DNA from: Ruminococcus sp. UBA7158
GTDB lineage: Bacteria; Bacillota; Clostridia; Oscillospirales; Ruminococcaceae
Reading direction: 5' to 3'
Assembly (NCBI GenBank): GCA_002491605.1
Contig: DKWG01000062.1
Span: 6,374-34,025, forward strand
Length of the DNA: 27,652 nt
The number at the start of each line of letters is the position of its first letter. Positions within the stretch are counted from its first letter, which is position 1. Below the pieces are notes generated by a model that was given only the letters and a program-made list of their open reading frames with translations, made no database searches and was not told the origin of the DNA. A program made the translations under genes and the position numbers. This document shows, piece by piece, positions 22,089-27,652 of this stretch.

Positions 22089-22117
22089 GGGCGTTTCTTA
22101 ATCGAAACGCCCCGTTT
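22089..22117 (-). terminator. Terminator of the NlpC/P60-like lipoprotein gene
   Basis: On the minus strand, GGGCGTTTC, loop GATTAA, GAAACGCCC, then TTTTGGTT. It lies about 85 bp after the lipoprotein stop codon. The plus-strand flank (CGTTTGG) is less T-rich. Confidence 0.8.
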
Positions 22118-22151
22118 GGCTATTGTCTATACTTTGGAGGAAGGAAAAAAT

Positions 22152-22244
22152 ATGAAAAAGACAAATATTTTATCGGACTGTTTTCCGCTTTATCAGCGCA
22201 CTTACTCAATGCGCAGACCCGTTACAAAGCGAGATGTCCAGTAG
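22152..22244 (+). CDS. Possible 30-residue small protein or gene remnant
   Basis: ATG 22152 follows a near-ideal SD, GGAGGAAGG (22135-22143), and reads MKKTNILSDCFPLYQRTYSM plus a basic tail to TAG at 22242. The last 43 bases are antisense to the 3' end of the NlpC/P60-like gene. No family was recognised. No convincing -35/-10 pair was found, although TATACT occurs at 22128-22133. It may be a real small protein, the surviving 5' end of a lost gene, or a chance ORF behind a good SD. Confidence 0.3.
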   Translation: MKKTNILSDCFPLYQRTYSMRRPVTKRDVQ

Positions 22245-22930
22245 TTAGTTGTGATATTTGCGGTTTTAACAAACTCGTCGGGGACAGGGGAGTAGATAAT
22301 AAGTCCGCCGCCCACATATACTCCGCAAAAGCTTGCCTTTTCGTTCGGCTCGGCGCTGAAGTACACTATATCGCCTGCCGCAAGCTCACTGTATGAAACG
22401 TGTGAATAAGCTTCGAGCTGAGATTTAATGCTTCTCGGGAACTTCATTCCTGCCTGATTTACGCAGTAGTATGTAAATCCCGAGGAATCAAAGCCCTTTT
22501 CGGGGCTGTCGCCGCCTGACTGATACGGTATGCCGAGCTGTGCCTGAGCTATGCTCACTATGGCTTCGCCGTACGAAGCGATTTGCTGAGCGCCGTCTGT
22601 ATTATCATCCGGTGTCGGATCTGAAATGTCAGTGTCTGCGACGGTTGTTTCCGGTGGGTTTGTAACCTCCGGCAAAACCGGTTCGGTTACAGGCGATTCG
22701 GTCACATCCGGCTGAGTCTGAGTCGTCTCATCGACGTTTTCTGTGACAGGCAGTAACGATGAAATCGGTTCGGCAGCATCTGTCGGAGCTGATGTCTGTG
22801 ATGAGCTGTCGGAATTTTGTGAACCGCCGCCGTCGTTCGGTGCTTCAACTTTGCCGCAGGATGCCATTGCAGCTACAATCGCAAGCGAGGCAATTATTGC
22901 AATGGTGATTCGCAGTTTATTCTTCGTCAT
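22202..22930 (-). CDS. NlpC/P60-fold lipoprotein, predicted catalytically inactive
   Basis: 242 residues. Lipoprotein signal 1-24 with a lipobox-like MASC, lipidated Cys25. A long Pro/Thr/Ser/Glu-rich stalk spans about 28-115, and an NlpC/P60 domain about 118-242. The fold markers are IAQAQLGIPYQSGGDSPEKG, then FDSSGFTYY (147-155), FPRSIKSQ, AGDIVYFSA and CGVYVGGGLIIYSP. In active peptidases these positions read FDCSG and HVGIYxG; here Ser149 replaces the catalytic Cys and Phe201 replaces the His. It should therefore not cleave peptide stems but might bind cell wall or regulate another hydrolase from the membrane surface. The start has an SD-like GGCGGTG. It is followed by its own terminator. 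Confidence 0.88.
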   Translation of the reverse strand: MTKNKLRITIAIIASLAIVAAMASCGKVEAPNDGGGSQNSDSSSQTSAPTDAAEPISSLLPVTENVDETTQTQPDVTESPVTEPVLPEVTNPPETTVADTDISDPTPDDNTDGAQQIASYGEAIVSIAQAQLGIPYQSGGDSPEKGFDSSGFTYYCVNQAGMKFPRSIKSQLEAYSHVSYSELAAGDIVYFSAEPNEKASFCGVYVGGGLIIYSPVPDEFVKTANITTNYWTSRFVTGLRIE

Positions 22931-23033
22931 GTTCTGTCACCGCCTTAATCAAGTCTGTGATTATATTTTAGCATATTATGCGGAGTATTCAAGAACAGAG
23001 CGATTACAAATGGTGACAACTTGGTAACAAAAA

Positions 23034-23052
23034 CAAAATGCGAAGCATTTTG
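23034..23052. repeat. Perfect 8-bp hairpin before repeat copy A
   Basis: CAAAATGC-GAA-GCATTTTG forms a tight hairpin immediately before the closing stem of the first 78-bp repeat and overlaps its left end. In copy B the left half is absent, but a single T to C change at 23248 lets AAAGC (23237-23241) pair with GCTTT (23247-23251) instead. Confidence 0.6.
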
Positions 23053-23120
23053 TTTTATCGAGATTTTGCTCCACGTCCGAAGGACGTGGTTTTTGATGCT
23101 CAAAAACCGCAAAACTCGTG
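23043..23120. repeat. Structured 78-bp direct repeat, copy A
   Basis: 74 of 78 bases are identical to 23238-23315. The closing stem CGAGATTTTGC (23059-23069) pairs with GCAAAACTCG (23109-23118), with one bulged A. It encloses CCACGTCC-GAA-GGACGTGG (23071-23089) and TTTTTGA-TGC-TCAAAAA (23090-23106). This is a three-way junction without coding potential. Confidence 0.8.
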
Positions 23121-23130
23121 TGTTATTCAG

Positions 23131-23219
23131 GAAGTTTCGTTTCGGTGCCATATACGGTGGCACCGATTTCGGCGTTTTGCCCAAAATCAAGGCGTTGCCT
23201 TGATTTGACACGAAACTTC
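23131..23219. repeat. Closed-stem, two-hairpin element between the direct repeats
   Basis: The perfect 10-bp closing stem GAAGTTTCGT (23131-23140) / ACGAAACTTC (23210-23219) encloses an 8-bp hairpin (23143-23150/23158-23165) and a 10-bp hairpin with loop GTT (23084-offset arms at 23184-23193/23197-23206). Its sequence is unrelated to the flanking 78-bp repeats, but the architecture is the same three-way junction. Confidence 0.75.
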
Positions 23220-23237
23220 TTATTTGGTGTTAAGGAA

Positions 23238-23315
23238 AAGCATTTTGCTTTATCGAGATTTTGCTCCGTGTCCGAAGGACGTGGTTTTTGATACTCAAAA
23301 ACCGCAAAACTCGTG
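23238..23315. repeat. Structured 78-bp direct repeat, copy B
   Basis: Offset by 195 bp from copy A. The four differences are 23248 (linker), 23268 and 23269 (left arm of the first hairpin) and 23293 (loop of the second hairpin). The two arm changes turn A-U and C-G pairs into G.U and U.G when the plus strand is read as RNA, so pairing is kept. It ends 22 bp before the stop codon of the methyltransferase gene. Confidence 0.8.
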
Positions 23316-23337
23316 CGGCTTAGGAATCATTTTTGCG

Positions 23338-24411
23338 TCAGTGCTTTATTACGGCATATACATTTGTATCCCATGCAGGGTAGTAGGGGAAGTGCCTTAC
23401 ATATAAGCTGTAGTCGGGACGCAGGGAGTGTATACGCAACGGTATATCGAAGATATCCTGCGTTCTGTGGTAAATGGCGGCGCAAAGCTTCGGAGCATAT
23501 TCTGTAATGGTTTTGTAAGAGCCGTTTATTGCGTCCGACTCTGAGCCCTCGACGTCGTATTTAATATATGTGCATGGCTTCCCGTCAAGAACAGTGTCAA
23601 GTCTTACGCTGTCTATTTCTATTCCGCTGTCGCTGCGGTGTATCATTCTTCCGCCGCCCTTGGAAACGGTGATTTTGCCGTCATTGTCGCCTGCTGCCGC
23701 TTGGATTACGGTTATGTTATCAAGTGCGGACGTATTTTCACGGAGCTTTCGGCTGTTTCGTGCATTCGGCTCTATGGCATAGATTTTATCATAGCTTCCT
23801 TTAGTATATTCAAGCAGCTGCAAAACTGTGTCGCCGGTGTAAGCGCCGAGATCGGCGTATATCTCGTTTTCGTTTACGGCTAAGACGGATTCAAACACTT
23901 CATCGGGGCTTGTTTCACAGTCCTTCAAGCACTTTATGTCGCCTGTGATTTTAAACTCTATCAGCTTTTCGTAGCAGTACCTTGACTGCTCGTCTGCCAA
24001 AAGCTCATATACACGGTTCAGCTTATCAAAATTGCTCTTTAAGTAGTCCTTGGTAAAAAGTCCGTCGCCGATAACAGGCATATCGGGGACTATAAGCCTG
24101 TGGCGCTTGGCTATATCGTCAATTTTGTCCATCAGCGAGCGGTACCCGGCGCCGAATGCCAATACAACCGTAAAGCGTTCAACCATCTCTTCTATTTCAG
24201 ACAGCCGCCTTATTTTATGCCCCATAAAAACCTTGTCCCTGACAAATTCATCGCTTGCAAATATTCCGGCGCAAGGGATTGAGTATTCATCGAAGATTTT
24301 CAGGACCTTAAGGCAGCCGTCTCCCATTCCGTATATAAATATAGGCTCATCGCTGCTTTTGAGGATGTCGATATATGAGTTAAGTGATAAAAAATAGTTA
24401 AGCTTCATCAT
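23338..24411 (-). CDS. FkbM family SAM-dependent methyltransferase with N-terminal Rossmann-like domain
   Basis: 357 residues from ATG 24411 (SD AAGGA about 10 bases upstream; the earlier in-frame start at 24459 lies in the leader). Residues about 22-95 form a nucleotide-binding-like domain: IFIYGMGDGCLKVLKIFDEY then VVLAFGAG, resembling the PglD_N/CoA-binding type. A helical linker spans about 120-180. The FkbM-type methyltransferase (about 183-350) has IYADLGAYTGDTVLQ (SAM loop), IYAIEPN (acidic strand-2 end), the strand TYIKYDVEGSESDAI and CAAIYHRTQDIFDIP. Such two-domain proteins modify sugars of surface polysaccharides or lipids in the cytosol. No glycan cluster is nearby, so the substrate is unknown. 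It has a good promoter divergent from the antiporter. Confidence 0.88.
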   Translation of the reverse strand: MMKLNYFLSLNSYIDILKSSDEPIFIYGMGDGCLKVLKIFDEYSIPCAGIFASDEFVRDKVFMGHKIRRLSEIEEMVERFTVVLAFGAGYRSLMDKIDDIAKRHRLIVPDMPVIGDGLFTKDYLKSNFDKLNRVYELLADEQSRYCYEKLIEFKITGDIKCLKDCETSPDEVFESVLAVNENEIYADLGAYTGDTVLQLLEYTKGSYDKIYAIEPNARNSRKLRENTSALDNITVIQAAAGDNDGKITVSKGGGRMIHRSDSGIEIDSVRLDTVLDGKPCTYIKYDVEGSESDAINGSYKTITEYAPKLCAAIYHRTQDIFDIPLRIHSLRPDYSLYVRHFPYYPAWDTNVYAVIKH

Positions 24412-24485
24412 TTGAGCAGTTCCTTTTTTAGTTTGTCGGGTGCGCATAGCCGCAGTCAAGCTGCGTTTTGCACAACAATACTAAC

Positions 24486-24514
24486 ATTATACAAGCTTTT
24501 ATTCGTCGTTTCAA
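24486..24514 (-). promoter_or_regulatory. Sigma-A promoter of the FkbM methyltransferase gene
   Basis: On the minus strand, TTGAAA (24514-24509), a 17-bp spacer and TATAAT (24491-24486), about 75 bases upstream of the chosen start codon. Confidence 0.85.
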
Positions 24515-24533
24515 CCTATTTATTCGTTACATC

Positions 24534-24561
24534 TTGAAATCGGAAAAAATAGTAGTATAAT
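24534..24561 (+). promoter_or_regulatory. Sigma-A promoter of the cation/proton antiporter gene
   Basis: TTGAAA (24534-24539), a 16-bp A-rich spacer and TATAAT (24556-24561). The start codon is about 95 bases further on. It is back-to-back with the methyltransferase promoter. Confidence 0.8.
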
Positions 24562-24655
24562 ATTTTTGTTTTTGATTTTAATAATAATATTGATTTTCAA
24601 GCTTCGGGCAAGGACTGCGGCTTGATGAGAAAATAGTATAAAAGGGTGGTCTACA

Positions 24656-25849
24656 GTGGAAATCTTTCGCGACTTGGCGCTTATTCTTCTTTGCGCTAAG
24701 TTTATGGGTCTTTTAGCTAAGCGTTTCGGCGCGCCGCAGGTTGTCGGTGAGATAATTGCAGGTCTTTTAATAGGACCGGGTGTTTTGAATCTTGTCCGTC
24801 CGTCTGATTACATAACTACTTCTGCCGAAATCGGAGTAGTTTTATTAATGTTCATGGCAGGGCTTTCGACTAATCTCAAGGAGCTTATAAAAACAGGTCC
24901 GATGGCTCTGTTGATTGCCTGCGTCGGAGTTTTTGTGCCGCTTATAGGCGGAACGCTTCTGTACAGCTGCTTCTACGGCTTTTCGTCGGTCGGAAGCGAT
25001 GAGTTCTTCAAGGCTGTTTTTATAGGCGTCATACTGACTGCTACATCTGTTAGCATAACCGTTGAAACGCTCAAGGAGCTCGGAAAGCTCGAGGGCAGGC
25101 TCGGAACTATCATAACCGGTGCCGCCATAATTGATGACGTTATCGGCATTATAGTTTTGACCTTTGTAATAGGCTTTAAGGACAAAGGCTCAAGTGTCGG
25201 CGGAGTGCTTTTAAGAACTCTGCTGTTCATGGTATTTTGCATGACTGTCGGTATAGGTGTTTACTACCTCTTTAAGTACATCGACAAGCACCATCCGCAC
25301 CAGCGAAGAATACCTATTTTGAGTCTTGCGCTGTGCTTGGGCATGGCATATATTGCAGAAACCTATTTTTCAATTGCCGATATAACCGGAGCGTATGTTG
25401 CCGGCATACTGCTCTGCAATTTGCAGGATTCAAAATATATCAATGAGAAGATGGATGTAAGCTCGTACATTTTCTTCGGTCCAGTTTTCTTTGCGAGCAT
25501 AGGCATAAAAACACAGTTTTCGGATTTCAGCGCCGAGGTTATTATCTTCTCGATATGCTTTGTCTTGGTGGGACTGCTGACAAAGATTATAGGCTGCGGA
25601 CTCACTGCAAAGGCGTTTAAGATGTCGTCAAGCGACGCTTTGAAGGTCGGAATCGGCATGATGACGAGAGGCGAGGTTGCACTCATCGTCTCACAAAAGG
25701 GACTGGACGTCGGACTATTGGACGAAAAATTTTTCACTGCCGTAATCCTTTTGATTTTGGTTTCATCGATATCAACGCCGATACTTTTAAAGCTTTTGTT
25801 CAATCGTGACGAGAAAAAGGCTCATGCCGAGCTGCAGTCTAAAGTATAA
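24656..25849 (+). CDS. CPA2-type cation/proton antiporter
   Basis: 397 residues with about 12-13 membrane helices of the Na+/H+ exchanger family. The CPA2 signature is present: FGAPQVVGEIIAGLLIGPGVL (about 24-44), EIGVVLLMFMAGL, TATSVSITVETLKELGKL (discontinuous helix region) and GAAIIDDVIGIIVL with the ion-binding pair Asp160-Asp161. MMTRGEVALIVSQKGL follows in a late helix. It lacks a C-terminal TrkA (RCK) domain, so it belongs to the short NapA/KefB-core type. It exchanges Na+ or K+ for protons and serves pH and sodium homeostasis. The start codon is GTG with SD GGGTGG. It is monocistronic; a hairpin at 25914-25944 follows. Confidence 0.92.
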   Translation: MEIFRDLALILLCAKFMGLLAKRFGAPQVVGEIIAGLLIGPGVLNLVRPSDYITTSAEIGVVLLMFMAGLSTNLKELIKTGPMALLIACVGVFVPLIGGTLLYSCFYGFSSVGSDEFFKAVFIGVILTATSVSITVETLKELGKLEGRLGTIITGAAIIDDVIGIIVLTFVIGFKDKGSSVGGVLLRTLLFMVFCMTVGIGVYYLFKYIDKHHPHQRRIPILSLALCLGMAYIAETYFSIADITGAYVAGILLCNLQDSKYINEKMDVSSYIFFGPVFFASIGIKTQFSDFSAEVIIFSICFVLVGLLTKIIGCGLTAKAFKMSSSDALKVGIGMMTRGEVALIVSQKGLDVGLLDEKFFTAVILLILVSSISTPILLKLLFNRDEKKAHAELQSKV

Positions 25850-25913
25850 TTACATTTAACAATCAGCACTCGCTCAGTACTTTAAAAACTGTTACTATTT
25901 ACAAAAATTAATT

Positions 25914-25944
25914 ATCCCTCTTGCGCAAAACGCCCAAGGGGGAT
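25914..25944 (+). terminator. Hairpin after the antiporter gene
   Basis: ATCCCTCTTG (25914-25923) pairs with CAAGGGGGAT (25935-25944), with one T.G pair. ATTATATAG follows rather than a T tract, so termination may be weak. Confidence 0.5.
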
Positions 25945-26049
25945 ATTATATAGCCATAAACTTGGTTTAATGCTTGAGTCTGAATAAGCTTATTTGCTTA
26001 AAGCTTTGATTTTTCGGACGCAAAGTATAAAGAAAGGAATGCTTTAACT

Positions 26050-26826
26050 ATGGTTTTTACGGTTGACGTTGGAAATACTAATATCGTCTTGGGCGCTTAC
26101 AACAGCGCAGACGAGCTTGTTTTCACCTCGAGGGTTGCAACTGAAGCTATCAAAACTGAGGATCAGTATGCCATAACCTTCAATGAAATTTTAAAGCTCA
26201 ACGATGTTTCTAAGAATGATTTTGACGGCGCTATAATCTCCACGGTTGTTCCTTCGCTGCTTCCCGTCCTTAAAAACGCAGTAAAAAAGCTGTTTAAGGT
26301 AGACGCTTTGGTTGTAGGTCCGGGTATAAAGACGGGACTTGACATCAAGCTTGAAAACCCTGCAATTTTGGGCGCTGATTTGGTATGCGGAGCCGTCGGT
26401 GCGCTTTTGAAGTATAAACCGCCGCTTATAATTTTCGATTTCGGAACGGCTACAACCATTTCCGGCATCGATAAAAACGGCGCGTTTCTTGGTGGCTCTA
26501 TTATCCCGGGAGTTAACGTGTCGCTTAAGGCGTTATCGTCGTCGGCTGCTCAGCTTCAGGATATCAACGCAGAGTCAGGTCAGATTACAGCTATCGGCAA
26601 GAATACTATCGACTCCATGCGCTCGGGTATAATCCTGGGAAATGCAGCGATGTTAGACGGCATGATACTTCGCTACAAAGAGGTTTTAGGAGAGGATGCA
26701 ACCGTTGTCGCAACAGGCGGGCTTGCTCCGAGCATTGTTCCGTATTGCAAAGCAGAAGGAATCAATCTCGATTCCGGACTTCTTTTAGACGGTCTTTACG
26801 CTATCTATAAAAAGAACAGAGCTTAA
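26050..26826 (+). CDS. coaX: Type III pantothenate kinase
   Basis: 258 residues, the usual length. ASKHA-fold motifs: VDVGNTNIVLG (5-15, phosphate 1, Asp6), AIISTVVPSL, LGADLVCGAVGAL, IIFDFGTATTISGID (phosphate 2), GGSIIPGV and VVATGGLAP. CoaX phosphorylates pantothenate with ATP in the first step of coenzyme A synthesis. It needs a monovalent cation and is not inhibited by CoA. The SD AAAGG is about 12 bases before the ATG. The next gene, 107 bp downstream, encodes an ECF S component, so uptake and trapping of pantothenate are probably paired. Confidence 0.96.
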   Translation: MVFTVDVGNTNIVLGAYNSADELVFTSRVATEAIKTEDQYAITFNEILKLNDVSKNDFDGAIISTVVPSLLPVLKNAVKKLFKVDALVVGPGIKTGLDIKLENPAILGADLVCGAVGALLKYKPPLIIFDFGTATTISGIDKNGAFLGGSIIPGVNVSLKALSSSAAQLQDINAESGQITAIGKNTIDSMRSGIILGNAAMLDGMILRYKEVLGEDATVVATGGLAPSIVPYCKAEGINLDSGLLLDGLYAIYKKNRA

Positions 26827-26841
26827 TAAATACAGATAGTC

Positions 26842-26870
26842 TTGGCATAGCATTTTATCAGGTTTAAATT
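26842..26870 (+). promoter_or_regulatory. Possible internal promoter before the ECF S component gene
   Basis: TTGGCA (26842-26847), a 17-bp spacer and TAAATT (26865-26870). The leader after it holds two small hairpins, CCGA...TCGG (26884-26896) and CGGG...CCCG (26906-26920), the second just before the SD. No known riboswitch consensus was recognised. Confidence 0.4.
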
Positions 26871-26933
26871 TAACTGCGCCGTACCGATTTTTTCGGACGA
26901 CAGCACGGGTTAAAGTCCCGAGAGGTAAAATTT

Positions 26934-27530
26934 ATGAGCAACACACTATCAAGCAGCAGAAAAAAGACGCAGATCCTTGTCGGAACGGCACTGTTTACAG
27001 CGATTGTCGCAGTGCTTCAGTTTGCAGGAGCATTTATCAGGTTCGGCACATTCTCAATTTCGTTGGTTTTAATGCCTATTGTTGTCGGAGCTGCAATGTT
27101 CGGAGTTATGTCCGGAGCTTGGCTGGGATTTGTCTTCGGCGCGGTCGTTTTGATTTCGGGAGACGCAGCACCGTTTATGGCGATAAGCGTTTGGGGAACA
27201 GTTATAACCGTTTTGGCAAAGGGCACTCTTTGCGGACTCGCTTCAGGACTTGCATATAAGCTTCTTGAAAAGCACAAGTATTGGGCAGTGTTGGCAGCAT
27301 CCGTTGTCTGTCCTATAGTAAACACAGGCGTTTTCCTTATCGGATGCAGACTCTTCTTCTTTGAAACAATAACAGAGTGGGCAAACGGCGAAAGCGTTTT
27401 GCACTACATGATTGTCGGACTTGTCGGCTTAAACTTCGTATTTGAGCTTTTGGTCAATCTTGTACTGAATCCAATAATCGTAAGACTGATTGATATCGGA
27501 AAGAAAACGAGAAAAGTAAGCGCCGCTTAA
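26934..27530 (+). CDS. ECF transporter S component, probably for pantothenate
   Basis: 198 residues with about six membrane helices. After a short basic N-terminus comes ILVGTALFTAIVAVLQF (helix 1, small-residue face used to dock on EcfT), then GTFSISLVLMPIVVGAAMFG, GAWLGFVFGAVVLISGD, KGTLCGLASGLAYKLL and late helices ending VNLVLNPIIVRLI. This is the fold of folate/pantothenate/riboflavin-type substrate-binding subunits. It needs the shared EcfAA'T module, not present here. Pantothenate is inferred only from its position directly after coaX. The SD GAGAGG precedes the ATG. A terminator follows, so coaX and this gene form the whole unit. Confidence 0.88.
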   Translation: MSNTLSSSRKKTQILVGTALFTAIVAVLQFAGAFIRFGTFSISLVLMPIVVGAAMFGVMSGAWLGFVFGAVVLISGDAAPFMAISVWGTVITVLAKGTLCGLASGLAYKLLEKHKYWAVLAASVVCPIVNTGVFLIGCRLFFFETITEWANGESVLHYMIVGLVGLNFVFELLVNLVLNPIIVRLIDIGKKTRKVSAA

Positions 27531-27553
27531 AATTTGAATACAGATAAAACATA

Positions 27554-27586
27554 AAGTCCTGCCGGAAGCTTTTCGGCGGGACTTTT
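27554..27586 (+). terminator. Terminator of the coaX-ECF S operon
   Basis: A 14-bp stem (27554-27567/27571-27584) with two G.U pairs and a 3-base loop is followed by TTCTATCATTTT. It lies 23 bp after the stop codon. Confidence 0.85.
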
Positions 27587-27617
27587 CTATCATTTTGAGC
27601 GGGAGTCGGCATTTGTC

Positions 27618-27646
27618 TTGCAATGAACAAAATATTAGTGTATAAT
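27618..27646 (+). promoter_or_regulatory. Sigma-A promoter leading out of the window
   Basis: TTGCAA (27618-27623), a 17-bp spacer and a perfect TATAAT (27641-27646), six bases before the window ends. The gene it drives lies outside. Confidence 0.85.
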
Positions 27647-27652
27647 GAAATC

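Noticed and set aside
23043..23315. CRISPR array suggested by two near-identical repeats
   Set aside because: There are only two copies, 78 bp long, separated by 117 bp that itself folds into a nested element. No spacer series, leader or cas gene is present.
23021..23507. Short plus-strand ORFs across the structured repeats and methyltransferase 3' end
   Set aside because: Their peptides are translations of hairpin repeats or antisense text, with no initiation signals.
26871..26933. Riboswitch in the leader of the ECF S component
   Set aside because: The two hairpins are small and no conserved aptamer core (FMN, TPP, preQ1, folate) could be matched. Kept only as a remark.
27429..27623. Minus-strand ORF at the window end
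   Set aside because: It is antisense to the S-component gene and its terminator, with no SD.

Overview
The window looks like a chromosomal segment of a moderate-GC Gram-positive anaerobe of the Clostridia, most likely a gut or rumen Oscillospiraceae/Ruminococcus-type bacterium. This is inferred from gene content: lipoboxes and sigma-A promoters typical of Firmicutes, ECF-type vitamin transporters (ThiT and a CoaX-linked S component), type III pantothenate kinase, an archaeal-type phosphoglycerate mutase, a cytosolic GH9 enzyme and a giant cyclic-glucan-synthase-like protein. No phage, transposase, CRISPR array or plasmid gene was seen.

Layout. (1) 1-4.2 kb: the 3' part of tRNA-Ser(UGA) with its terminator, a palindromic multi-hairpin array, then a decaying redox/detoxification cluster. 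It holds a frameshifted CMD-cupin gene, an intact MerR regulator diverging from a flavodoxin / alpha-beta hydrolase / cyclophilin-like lipoprotein operon, and a GNAT gene with an in-frame stop. The hydrolase has an internal deletion, so three of the seven genes here are broken. The MerR-operon promoter has a 19-bp spacer filled by a dyad, the classic MerR-activated layout. (2) 4.3-8.1 kb: an AraC regulator divergent from an aldo/keto reductase and a leaderless GH9 glycosidase, probably a small regulated sugar-use unit. (3) 8.2-17 kb: cofactor-independent phosphoglycerate mutase, divergent from a 2376-residue GT84 - GH189-like - GH94 protein that probably makes or remodels beta-1,2-glucan. (4) 17-21 kb: a membrane-anchored D,D-carboxypeptidase, a degenerate metallophosphatase overlapping a MATE transporter, then an intergenic region full of hairpins. 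(5) 21.2-24.5 kb: TPP-riboswitch-controlled thiT, an NlpC/P60-like lipoprotein lacking its catalytic Cys and His, a 400-bp block of structured repeats, and an FkbM-type methyltransferase. (6) 24.5-27.6 kb: a CPA2 cation/proton antiporter, coaX plus a likely pantothenate ECF S component, and a strong promoter leading out of the window.

The least explained signal is a set of intergenic elements sharing one architecture: a closing stem enclosing two or more tight hairpins. They lie at 119-296, 20926-21045, 21073-21173 and, three in a row, at 23043-23315. Two of the last three are 78-bp repeats that differ at four positions. Two of those differences become G.U pairs if the plus strand is read as RNA, and the other two fall in a loop or linker. 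These are candidates for a structured RNA or a small non-autonomous palindromic element.

Two predicted pseudoenzymes (the NlpC/P60 lipoprotein and the metallophosphatase) and a D,D-carboxypeptidase with SxC in place of SxN also deserve attention. All assignments come from reading the sequence and remembered family motifs; no database search was run.
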